Below, one piece after another: positions 27,537 through 35,650 of a stretch of DNA of 64,000 bases. Every line of letters begins with the position of its first letter. The stretch's first letter is position 1. The notes under the pieces were generated by a model. The model saw only the letters and a list, made by a program, of their open reading frames with translations. It was not told the origin of the DNA and did not search any database. Position numbers and translations under genes: made by a program. The stretch is from Pseudorhodobacter aquimaris. GTDB lineage: Bacteria; Pseudomonadota; Alphaproteobacteria; Rhodobacterales; Rhodobacteraceae. The stretch covers positions 1-64,000 of the forward strand of contig NZ_LGHS01000062.1 in assembly GCF_001202025.1 (NCBI RefSeq), given 5' to 3'.

Positions 27537-30098
27537 GTGATCAGATTTATCGGCTCTTTTTTTGGTGGTCTGTTCACCCTTTTGACGATGGGCCTGTTTT
27601 TTGCGGCCCTCTCTGTCGGGGCGATTTTCTACATGTACAGCCGCGATCTGCCCAGCCATGAAAGCCTTGCGAAATACGCGCCGCCCACCATCAGCCGGGT
27701 CTATTCGGGCGGCGGGGACATGATGGATGAATTCGCCAAGGAGCGCCGGATTTTTGCCAGTTCCGAGGAAATTCCGGCTCTTGTCAAACAGGCCTTCATC
27801 AGCGCCGAGGACAAGAACTTCTATACCCACAACGGCTATGATGCGCGGGGTATCGCCGTGGCGGCGCTTGAGGCGGTTCGATCACGCGGGGAAAACGTGC
27901 GCGGTGCCTCGACCATCACCCAGCAGGTGATGAAGAATTTTCTTTTGGGCGGTGAGCGTAAGGCAGAACGCAAGATCAAGGAAATTATCCTTGCTACCCG
28001 CATCGAAGAAACCCTGAGCAAGGAAAAAATCCTTGAGCTTTACCTCAACGAGATCGATCTGGGGCAGCGCAGTTTTGGGGTCGCTGCCGCCGCACAGACC
28101 TATTTCAACAAGATCCTGTCGCAGCTGACGCCGGGAGAGACCGCCTATCTTGCCGCGTTGCCGAAATCGCCCGGTCGCGGGTTGCATCCGGTGCGCGATT
28201 ATGACCGTGCGGTGGACCGGCGCAACTATGTGCTGCGCGAGATGTGGCAGAATAATTATATCGATGAGGAAACGTATCTGCGCGAAAAGGAGCTGCCGCT
28301 TAAAACCGTGCAAAACGGGGATTATCCGGCATTCCGTGAAAGCCTGCCCCCGCGCGATTATTTCAGCGACGAGATCCGTCGCCAGTTGTCCGGCACCTTT
28401 GGTGAGCAGGAATTTTTCGGCGGTGGTTTGACCATTCGCGCCACCGTTGATCCCGAATTGCAAAAAGAAGCGGCCAAGGCGCTTCAGGCTGGTCTGGAGG
28501 AATTTGACCGCGGGCGTGGCATTTGGAACGGCACGGGCAAGGTGATCGACGCTGCACAGCTGACCGATGAAGAAAGCTGGCGCAAAGCCCTGCGTGAGGT
28601 GGATGTCGCCCGCGATATCGAAGGCTGGATGCCTGCCGTTGTGCTGGAGGTTGGTGATACCTCGGCGCGGATCGGGATTGAGGGCGTCGAAGAAGACGCC
28701 GATGGTCATTTCATCCCCGCCGCCGATGTGACATGGGCGCGCAAACGCTTGTCGAACGGGCGGCTTGCCAATAAGGCGCGCGCCGCCGGCGATCTGGTCT
28801 CTGTGGGCGATGTTGTCTTGGTACGGGCGATGACAAAAGACAGCGACGGCAGCTTTATTCGCTGGACCCTGCGTCAAGTGCCAGAGGTGCAGGGCGCGTT
28901 TATGGCGATGGATGTGAACTCGGGGCGGGTTTTGGCGATGCAGGGTGGCTTCTCTTATCAGCATTCGGTGTTTAACCGCGCCACTCAGGCACAGCGTCAG
29001 CCCGGCTCCAGCTTCAAGCCGTTTGTCTTTGCGGCGGCACTTGATAGCGGCTTTAACCCCGCCACCATTGTTATCGACGCCCCGATTGAGGTGAACACCC
29101 CCCAAGGTATCTGGCGGCCGCGCAACTCGTCGAATAAATTCTACGGGCCGACAACCCTGCGCACCGGGATTGAGCAATCGCGGAACCTGATGACGGTGCG
29201 GATTGCCGAGGAGATCGGCATGGATGTGGTGGCTTCCTATGCCGAACGTTTTGGCGTTTACGACCGGATGGGACAGTTTCTGGCGAACTCGCTCGGGTCT
29301 GAGGAGACGACCCTGTTCAAGATGGTTGCCGCCTATGCAATGTTTGCCAATGGCGGTGAGCGAGTTGAGCCGACGCTGGTTGACCGTGTGCAGGACCGTT
29401 ACGGCAAAACCATCTATCGTCACGACCAGCGCATCTGTGAGGATTGCCAGCTGGCAGCGCTCAGCCCGCGCGAATTACCAAGGATCAATTCCAACCGAGA
29501 GCGGGTGATGGATGCGATTACGGCCTATCAGCTGACCTCAATGCTGGAAGGGGTTGTGACACGCGGGACGGCTGCGGGCATCAACTTGCCGGTGCCAATC
29601 GCGGGTAAAACGGGCACCACTAATGACGCCAAGGACGTTTGGTTCGTGGGCTTTTCGTCCAATATCGCGGCGGGTTGCTATATCGGTTATGACAACCCGC
29701 GCAGCATGGGGCGCGCCTATGGTGGCACGACCTGCGGCCCGGTGTTTGAGCGGTTCATGCGCAAGGCCGTCAGCAAATACGGCGGTGGGAAATTCAAGGT
29801 GCCGCCGGGCGGTTTCTTCCGCAAGATCGACCGCTTTACCGGTGCGGTCCTGCCTGATGATGCATCCGGCCCGAATGTGGTTTCCGAATATTTCCGCGAT
29901 GGGGATGAACCGATGTCCGGCTTTGGCGCCTATGTCGACGGTGGCTTTGGGATGGGGACGAATTTGCCCCTCTTTGCTTATGGCGAGGAAGATGATGGAA
30001 CCGGCGGCGGTAGCGCTGTGACCACCTCTAGCGGGCAGACCAAGATCATCCCGGACAAGGCTGATTTTGGTACGCTCAGCTCAGGGGGGTTGTACTAG
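27537..30098 (+). CDS. mrcA: penicillin-binding protein 1A (bifunctional transglycosylase/transpeptidase)
   Basis: About 853 residues. A GTG at 27537 is chosen because GGGGAA lies six bases before it; the ATG at 27531 has that site too close. Short cytoplasmic start, one membrane helix, then the GT51 domain (EDKNFYTHNGYDARGIAVA, GASTITQQVMKNFLLG, EKILELYLNEI), an OB-like insertion, and the transpeptidase domain with PGSSFKPFVF (active serine), QSRNLMT and GKTGTTNDAKDVWFVG. It polymerises and cross-links peptidoglycan. A glycine-rich C-terminal tail ends the protein. Confidence 0.95.
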   Translation: MIRFIGSFFGGLFTLLTMGLFFAALSVGAIFYMYSRDLPSHESLAKYAPPTISRVYSGGGDMMDEFAKERRIFASSEEIPALVKQAFISAEDKNFYTHNGYDARGIAVAALEAVRSRGENVRGASTITQQVMKNFLLGGERKAERKIKEIILATRIEETLSKEKILELYLNEIDLGQRSFGVAAAAQTYFNKILSQLTPGETAYLAALPKSPGRGLHPVRDYDRAVDRRNYVLREMWQNNYIDEETYLREKELPLKTVQNGDYPAFRESLPPRDYFSDEIRRQLSGTFGEQEFFGGGLTIRATVDPELQKEAAKALQAGLEEFDRGRGIWNGTGKVIDAAQLTDEESWRKALREVDVARDIEGWMPAVVLEVGDTSARIGIEGVEEDADGHFIPAADVTWARKRLSNGRLANKARAAGDLVSVGDVVLVRAMTKDSDGSFIRWTLRQVPEVQGAFMAMDVNSGRVLAMQGGFSYQHSVFNRATQAQRQPGSSFKPFVFAAALDSGFNPATIVIDAPIEVNTPQGIWRPRNSSNKFYGPTTLRTGIEQSRNLMTVRIAEEIGMDVVASYAERFGVYDRMGQFLANSLGSEETTLFKMVAAYAMFANGGERVEPTLVDRVQDRYGKTIYRHDQRICEDCQLAALSPRELPRINSNRERVMDAITAYQLTSMLEGVVTRGTAAGINLPVPIAGKTGTTNDAKDVWFVGFSSNIAAGCYIGYDNPRSMGRAYGGTTCGPVFERFMRKAVSKYGGGKFKVPPGGFFRKIDRFTGAVLPDDASGPNVVSEYFRDGDEPMSGFGAYVDGGFGMGTNLPLFAYGEEDDGTGGGSAVTTSSGQTKIIPDKADFGTLSSGGLY

Positions 30099-30175
30099 GG
30101 GCTGCGGCCCTTGCCAAATACCCCCGCAAAGCGATATGACCCGAAACCTGACACCGCCTTCAAGGAAGTACTCAC

Positions 30176-31303
30176 ATGCGCGCAGAAACCCAGTCCAATG
30201 TGGAAGCCATCCGCAAATCACTGACGCTTCTTGCGCAGCGCATGGATTTGGAAACGGCCCCGCACCGGCTTGAAGAATTCAACGCCATGATCGAGGATCC
30301 GGACCTGTGGAACGACCCGCCCAAGGCGCAAAAACTGATGCGCGAACGGCAGGGTGTGATTGACCAGCTGGCGACCTATAATCTGATCGAAACCGGCCTG
30401 CGGGATAATGTCGAGCTGATCGAGATGGGCGAAGCTGAGGATGATGCCGAGGTGGTGACCGAGGCCGAGGATGCGCTGCGCGAGCTGGTAACCCTTGCGG
30501 GCAACAAGGAATTGGAAGCCCTGCTGAACGGTGAGGCCGATGGCAATGACACCTTCCTTGAGGTGCATTCGGGCGCAGGGGGGACCGAAAGCTGTGACTG
30601 GGCGTCGATGCTGGCGCGGATGTATGTTCGTTGGGCGGAAAAGAAGGGCTATAAGGTCGAGCTTCAATCCATGACCGACGGTGAGGAAGCGGGCATCAAA
30701 TCCGCCGCCTACAAGATTTCGGGGCCGAATGCCTATGGCTGGTTGAAATCGGAATCAGGCGTCCACCGGCTTGTGCGCATCAGCCCCTATGACAGTGCGG
30801 CGCGGCGGCATACCTCGTTTTCCTCGGTCTGGGTCTATCCGGTGGTGGATGACAATATTGATATCGAGATCCCCGACAAGGACATCCGGATTGATACCTA
30901 CCGGTCATCAGGGGCGGGGGGACAGCATGTGAACACCACAGATTCCGCGGTGCGGATTACCCACTTGCCGACGAATATCGTGGTGACCTCTTCGATGAAG
31001 TCCCAGCACCAGAACCGCGAGATCGCGATGAATGCCCTTCGCTCCCGGCTTTACCAGATGGAGATGGACAGGCGCAACGCGGCCATCAACGCCGCCCACG
31101 AGAACAAGGGTGATGCGGGTTGGGGTAACCAGATCCGCTCTTATGTGTTGCAGCCCTACCAGATGGTCAAGGACCTGCGTACAGGGGTGGAGACATCGGA
31201 CAGCCAAGGGGTTCTGGACGGCGATCTGGACAAGTTCATGGCGGCGACGCTGGCGATGGATGTCTCGGGGAAATCACGCGCAGAGGCAAATCTGGACGAT
31301 TAA
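30176..31303 (+). CDS. prfB: peptide chain release factor 2
   Basis: 375 residues in one continuous frame, without the in-frame UGA and +1 shift that autoregulate E. coli prfB. GGQ is at residues 248-250 (RSSGAGGQHVN). The tripeptide position that reads SPF in E. coli RF2 reads SPY here (203-205, RISPYDSAARRHTSF), which I believe is common in alphaproteobacteria. RF2 ends translation at UAA and UGA. Confidence 0.95.
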   Translation: MRAETQSNVEAIRKSLTLLAQRMDLETAPHRLEEFNAMIEDPDLWNDPPKAQKLMRERQGVIDQLATYNLIETGLRDNVELIEMGEAEDDAEVVTEAEDALRELVTLAGNKELEALLNGEADGNDTFLEVHSGAGGTESCDWASMLARMYVRWAEKKGYKVELQSMTDGEEAGIKSAAYKISGPNAYGWLKSESGVHRLVRISPYDSAARRHTSFSSVWVYPVVDDNIDIEIPDKDIRIDTYRSSGAGGQHVNTTDSAVRITHLPTNIVVTSSMKSQHQNREIAMNALRSRLYQMEMDRRNAAINAAHENKGDAGWGNQIRSYVLQPYQMVKDLRTGVETSDSQGVLDGDLDKFMAATLAMDVSGKSRAEANLDD

Positions 31304-31383
31304 ACCGCTCCGCCACCCCAAATATATCTTTATAGGCGGCTTGCGTCTGGCTAGGGTTTATCCAAACCAGACAGGAGAAGCCT

Positions 31384-32157
31384 ATGTCCCAATCCGCCGC
31401 GATCGCCCCCCCGAAGCCTGAAGTCTTGATACTGGAGGCGGCTGATCTGCGTGCGTCCCTTGCGGCTGGCTGGCAGGATTTTCGTGCAGCCCCCGTCTTT
31501 GGCCTGTTCTTTGCGGCGGTCTATGTGGCCGGTGGCTGGTTGATCCTTTATGCGCTGACAGCTACAGGGCAGGTGTGGTGGACGCTGCCCGCGGCCGCTG
31601 GGTTTCCGATCCTTGGCCCTTTCATCGCATGTGGGTTATATGAGGTCAGCCGCAGGTTGGAGACCGGCGAACCGTTGAACTGGCGCGCTATTCTGGGCGT
31701 GATCTTCCGTCAGAAAGACCGGCAGATCCCTTCGATGGCGGCGGTTGTCGTCGTGTTCTTTCTGTTCTGGAACTTCCTCGCGCATATGATTTTTGCGCTG
31801 TTTCTGGGGCTTCAGGCCATGACCAATATCAGCACATCCTTGGATGTGTTCCTGACGGTGAACGGCTTGATGATGCTGGGGGTGGGGACCATCGTGGGCG
31901 CAGTTTTCGCAGGGGTCTTGTTTTCCCTCACGGTTGTCAGCCTGCCGTTGCTCCTGGACCGCGAAGTGGATTTTGTTACCGCGATGATCACCTCGGTGTC
32001 GGTGGTGCTGAACAATCCGTTGCTTATGCTGGTATGGGGCGCGATGATTGCGCTTATGATATTTGTCGGGATGGCATTGGGATTCTTTGGCTTGTTTATC
32101 GTGTTGCCGGTTCTGGGGCACGCAACATGGCATCTGTACCGACGTGCATTGGCCTGA
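31384..32157 (+). CDS. DUF2189 family integral membrane protein
   Basis: 257 residues with six hydrophobic segments, starting near VFGLFFAAVYVAGGWLILYA. The conserved DUF2189 pieces are LGPFIACGLYEVSRRLETGE, then a pair of helices around FLFWNFLAHMIFALFLGL, then FSLTVVSLPLLLDREVDFVTAM and VLGHATWHLYRR at the end. Function is unknown; the domain sits in the inner membrane. A hairpin follows before the convergent bactofilin gene. Confidence 0.88.
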   Translation: MSQSAAIAPPKPEVLILEAADLRASLAAGWQDFRAAPVFGLFFAAVYVAGGWLILYALTATGQVWWTLPAAAGFPILGPFIACGLYEVSRRLETGEPLNWRAILGVIFRQKDRQIPSMAAVVVVFFLFWNFLAHMIFALFLGLQAMTNISTSLDVFLTVNGLMMLGVGTIVGAVFAGVLFSLTVVSLPLLLDREVDFVTAMITSVSVVLNNPLLMLVWGAMIALMIFVGMALGFFGLFIVLPVLGHATWHLYRRALA

Positions 32158-32171
32158 CTGCGCATGAAAAA

Positions 32172-32201
32172 GGGCATCCCGATGACAGGGATGCCCGAAA
32201 T
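32172..32201 (-). terminator. intrinsic terminator after the bactofilin/M23 operon
   Basis: GGGCATCCC (32172-32180) pairs with GGGATGCCC (32188-32196) over a 7-base loop. On the minus strand the stem is followed by TTTTT, so it ends the leftward operon; it may also stop rightward transcripts. Confidence 0.82.
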
Positions 32202-32217
32202 AAGAATGCCGCCTTGC

Positions 32218-32757
32218 CTAGCGGTTGTCGGCAGGCGGTGCTTTTGGCGCAGCCGGAGCGGACGCAGGTGCAGGGGTCTGATTTTGCGCAGGGGCAGCAG
32301 CTGAAGCGCGGCCGGTGGCCAATGGATCATCCTGACGCTGGACCGAACCTTCGAAATGCGCACCCGACTCAATTGCGATGGTCTTGTGGATGATATCGCC
32401 TTCCACGCGCGCGGTGGAGGTCAGCCGAACCTTGAGCCCACGAACGCGGCCAATCACACGACCATTGACCACGATGTCATCGGCCACGATCTCACCGCGG
32501 ATGGTGGCAGTTTCGCCAACGGTCAAAAGATGCGCGCGAATGTCGCCTTCGACGGTTCCCTCAACCTGAATATCGCCGGTGGTGCGCAGGTTGCCGGTAA
32601 TGGTCAAATCAGACGAAAGAACAGAGGCCGACGGCTTGGTCTTGGCTGCCGCGTTGCCGAATTCCATCGAGCTGCGCCCGGGGGTGCCTTGCGTGGCGTG
32701 GGACTTGTCAGCCTCAGTTTTTGGGCCGGGTTCATTGATCTTGCTTTTAGAAAACAT
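32218..32757 (-). CDS. bactofilin family cytoskeletal protein
   Basis: 179 residues. A central beta-helix domain (about 45-140) shows the repeating pattern of bactofilins: SSDLTITGNLRTTGDIQVEG, TVEGDIRAHLLTVGETATI, GEIVADDIVVNGRVIGRVRG, ARVEGDIIHKTIAIE. Flanking tails are disordered, the last rich in alanine and proline. Bactofilins polymerise without nucleotide and recruit cell-wall enzymes to chosen sites. Its start overlaps the M23 peptidase stop by 11 bases, the typical bactofilin-M23 pair (compare lmdC and bacA in other alphaproteobacteria). Confidence 0.92.
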   Translation of the reverse strand: MFSKSKINEPGPKTEADKSHATQGTPGRSSMEFGNAAAKTKPSASVLSSDLTITGNLRTTGDIQVEGTVEGDIRAHLLTVGETATIRGEIVADDIVVNGRVIGRVRGLKVRLTSTARVEGDIIHKTIAIESGAHFEGSVQRQDDPLATGRASAAAPAQNQTPAPASAPAAPKAPPADNR

Positions 32758-34087
32758 CTGTCGCTGCCTTGATAAAGGTCATCGGGTTAACAGGTTTGCC
32801 CCCGATCCGAACCTCGTAGTGAAGATGAGTGCCGGTAGACCGGCCTGAGTTCCCCATATCACCAATCCTATCCCCGCGCGATACCCTTTGTCCAACTTTT
32901 ACGCGGATATTCGATTGATGGGCGTATCGTGTCTCGATTCCGAACTCATGCTTGATCTTGACGAGGCGGCCATAACCGCTGGCCCAGCCTGCATGGGTGA
33001 CCACCCCGTCAGCGGTTGCATAAATAGGGGTACCATAGGGGGCGGCGAAATCGGTGCCAGCGTGCAAGCGGCGTCCGGCCCCTTTGGGGTCATTGCGGTA
33101 CCCGAAAGGAGAGGTAAAACGAAAGCCGCTTTTGAGAGGTGTCGCAAAGGGCGACTTGCTTGCTGCCAGCCGGTAAAGGTTCATATGATCAAGCCCTTGC
33201 AAAATCGCATTGGCGCGGATCTCGTCATTGCTCAGGGGCTCTCCCTTGGTTGAGAGGGTAAAGGGCGTCAGTGGCCCGCCTTGCCCCGAGTAACCCCTGC
33301 GCACGGTGCGCAAAAGGTCGTCGGGCGACATGCCCGCAGAGCGGAACATCTTGTCCAGCGGTTCCATTGACAGGGCCACCGCCTCTTCGAGCCGGTTGAA
33401 GATCATGTCGTTCTTGACTTCGAGCGCGCGTTTCTGGGCGGCGATTTCTTCGGTTTCTTCGCGGGCAGCCATGGCGACCAGAGCAATGCTGTCGCGCTGC
33501 TCGGACGTGCCAGAGAGGGCGGCGGCCAGCGCCTCGACGGTGGCTGCGGCATCGCGGATGCGGCCCTCGCCGGTACGGGTGGAACCGGTTTGCTCTTGCA
33601 GGCTTGCGGTCAATGTGGCGTTTTCGGTGCGGGCGGCATCGCGTTCCTTGATGGTGCGACGCAGGGTGTTCTGGATCACCTCGACCCCGGTTTCCATCTC
33701 GCGGCGCCCATCCTCAGAGGCAAGCAGCCGCGCTTGCATGTCACTGACTTCTTTCAGGGCAAGGTTAAAGCGTTCTTGCGCGCGCATCGCCTCAACGGCG
33801 CGCAGGTCACGGTCGGCGGACAGCGCATTCAGCCGTGCCTCATAGAGTGATTGCTGGCGCAGTGCCTGATCACGCCCCGAGCCTGCCGAGATCGAATCCA
33901 TTAACAAGATCGAGGTCGCCAGAATCGTCCACCCGAGGCAGAGCGCGGCGCCGGTAACGGCGACCGCCTGTGTCAGAGGCTGAAGGCGGATAAAGCGCGT
34001 ATCGGTATCGGATTTCAAGAACAGGCGCTGTTCGGGGAAATAGCGGCCAAGGCCTGTGTTAATACGATAGGAAAGTCGCTTCAGCAC
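32747..34087 (-). CDS. M23 family metallopeptidase with coiled coil (LmdC-like)
   Basis: About 446 residues from a GTG at 34085-34087 (VLKRLSYRINTGL); an ATG at 34153 would add 22 residues but lacks a ribosome site. Order: short basic N-terminus, one membrane helix (AVAVTGAALCLGWTILATSILL), a long coiled coil (about 90-250), then the LytM/M23 domain with SPFGYRNDP, HAGTDFAAPYGTP (zinc histidine and aspartate), YAHQSNI and GTHLHYEVR. The motif residues for zinc are complete, so it should be an active peptidoglycan endopeptidase. Operon with the bactofilin gene that would position it. Confidence 0.9.
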   Translation of the reverse strand: MLKRLSYRINTGLGRYFPEQRLFLKSDTDTRFIRLQPLTQAVAVTGAALCLGWTILATSILLMDSISAGSGRDQALRQQSLYEARLNALSADRDLRAVEAMRAQERFNLALKEVSDMQARLLASEDGRREMETGVEVIQNTLRRTIKERDAARTENATLTASLQEQTGSTRTGEGRIRDAAATVEALAAALSGTSEQRDSIALVAMAAREETEEIAAQKRALEVKNDMIFNRLEEAVALSMEPLDKMFRSAGMSPDDLLRTVRRGYSGQGGPLTPFTLSTKGEPLSNDEIRANAILQGLDHMNLYRLAASKSPFATPLKSGFRFTSPFGYRNDPKGAGRRLHAGTDFAAPYGTPIYATADGVVTHAGWASGYGRLVKIKHEFGIETRYAHQSNIRVKVGQRVSRGDRIGDMGNSGRSTGTHLHYEVRIGGKPVNPMTFIKAATDVF

Positions 34088-34247
34088 TGAACATTTTCCG
34101 GTCTTGTTGAAGTTCGGACGCCCCCCGACCAAAGAATCCCGCAGGGTTAACATCCGGGTCAGGCATACAAATCAGGGGCCACTGGTGCAACAAATAACGG
34201 CTTGCAACCCGCAGATGCAAATAAACCGGCAAGATGTCGCCGATAAG

Positions 34248-35087
34248 TCAAGCGGTTTCAGGCGGAATCTCAACTGTTTCGGCTTCTGTCAGCGGCCAAT
34301 AGAAGTCAGGGGGCAATCCGGCATCGGCGCGTTTTTCCTCATTGAACGGGGGTTTGAGGACCCCGTGGAAATAGCGCCGCACAAGGCTGTGGAAGGTGTC
34401 CTTGGGGTCCAGACCATCGCGCCCGCAAAGCCAGTTGAACCATTTGGAGCCGTAAGCCACATGGCTGACCTCTTCGCTATAGATGGTTTTGAGGGCCTCA
34501 ATGGGGCCGGCCTCGCCTGCCTTTTCAAACACAGCGATCATGCCGGGGGTGACGTCGAGGCCGCGCGCCTCCAGCACCATCGGCACCACGGCAAGACGGC
34601 CAAAGAGATCGTCCACCGTATCCTCGGCCGCGCGCCACATGCCTGCATGGGCTGGCAAGGCGCCGTAATGGCTGCCTGCGGCCTCCAGACAATCACACAT
34701 CAGGTTGAAATGTTTCGCCTCATCATCTGCCGCGCGTACCCAGTCATCGTAAAAGCCCAAGGGCATTGGCACATGGGTAAAGCGCGCGATGATGTCCCAA
34801 TGCAGATCCACAGCGTTCAGCTCAATATGCGCCACGGCATGCAAAAGGGCGTTGCGTCCCATGGCAGAGCCGGGACGGCGGCGGGGCATATCGCGGGGTG
34901 ATAACAGTTCCGGCGCATCGGGGCGGGCGGGGCGCAGGGGCGGGCTTGCCTCTCCGATCGGCAAAGGGGTGCCAGCTGCGCGTGCTGCCAGCCATTCCGC
35001 CGCATGGCGCCGCCCGAGCGCGGTTTTCGCGCGCCCGTCGGCTGTCATAAGCACCTCGACGGCGCGCTCTGCAAGCGATTGGGTCAT
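34248..35087 (-). CDS. DUF455 ferritin-like family protein
   Basis: 279 residues. Metal-binding type helices are visible: LLHAVAHIELNAVDLHWD, WVRAADDEAKHFNLMCDCLE and IYSEEVSHVAYGSKWF, giving the repeated E..H pattern of ferritin-like di-iron proteins. The family is DUF455, of unknown substrate. It overlaps the Bcp gene by four bases (ATGA), so an oxidative-stress link is possible but unproved. Confidence 0.87.
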   Translation of the reverse strand: MTQSLAERAVEVLMTADGRAKTALGRRHAAEWLAARAAGTPLPIGEASPPLRPARPDAPELLSPRDMPRRRPGSAMGRNALLHAVAHIELNAVDLHWDIIARFTHVPMPLGFYDDWVRAADDEAKHFNLMCDCLEAAGSHYGALPAHAGMWRAAEDTVDDLFGRLAVVPMVLEARGLDVTPGMIAVFEKAGEAGPIEALKTIYSEEVSHVAYGSKWFNWLCGRDGLDPKDTFHSLVRRYFHGVLKPPFNEEKRADAGLPPDFYWPLTEAETVEIPPETA

Positions 35088-35539
35088 GTTGCCGCCGCCA
35101 ACACCGCCTCGGCATGGCCCTTGGCGGAAACCTTGCGCCAGACCTGTGCGATCTTGCCATCCGCATCGATCAGAAAGGTTGTCCGTTCAATCCCCATGAA
35201 GGTCTTGCCGTACATCTTCTTTTCTTTCCAAACGCCATAATCCTCGCAGGTCTGGCCGTTTTCATCCGAGGCAAGGATTACGCCCAGATCGTGTTTCGCC
35301 ACAAATTTGTCATGGGCGGTAACGCTGTCTTTGGAAATGCCGATCACAGTGACACCGATCGCTGCGAAATCCGCGCCAAGGGCTGTGAAGTCCTTTGCCT
35401 CCAGCGTGCAGCCCGACGTATCGTCACGGGGATAGAAATAAACGACCACGCGGCCGGGGCGCAGCGCGGAAAGGGTAATCGTCTCTCCTCCGTCGCGGGG
35501 GAGGGTGAAATCGGGTGCCATATCGCCAATGTCCGGCAT
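35084..35539 (-). CDS. bcp: peroxiredoxin, Bcp/PrxQ family
   Basis: 151 residues from ATG 35537-35539 with AAAGGAACAG upstream. The peroxidatic cysteine is C44 in DDTSGCTLEAKDF. The usual resolving cysteine five residues later (C50 in E. coli) is lysine here (K49). Another cysteine is at C98 (GQTCEDYG). It may therefore work as a 1-Cys enzyme or use an intermolecular partner. Bcp reduces hydrogen and organic peroxides with thioredoxin. First gene of a pair with DUF455. Confidence 0.92.
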   Translation of the reverse strand: MPDIGDMAPDFTLPRDGGETITLSALRPGRVVVYFYPRDDTSGCTLEAKDFTALGADFAAIGVTVIGISKDSVTAHDKFVAKHDLGVILASDENGQTCEDYGVWKEKKMYGKTFMGIERTTFLIDADGKIAQVWRKVSAKGHAEAVLAAAT

Positions 35540-35650
35540 GATCTGTTCCTTTGATGTCAAAGCTGTGTTTTGTATTCGGGCTGTCATTGGTTAAGGATAG
35601 GGGCAATTGCGGTAACCGCAACGGGTGAAAGGTAAAAGGGTTGTTGAAGG

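Noticed and set aside
27882-29423. 513-residue minus-strand frame opposite penicillin-binding protein 1A
   Set aside because: Shadow frame; the plus strand encodes clear PBP1A motifs throughout.
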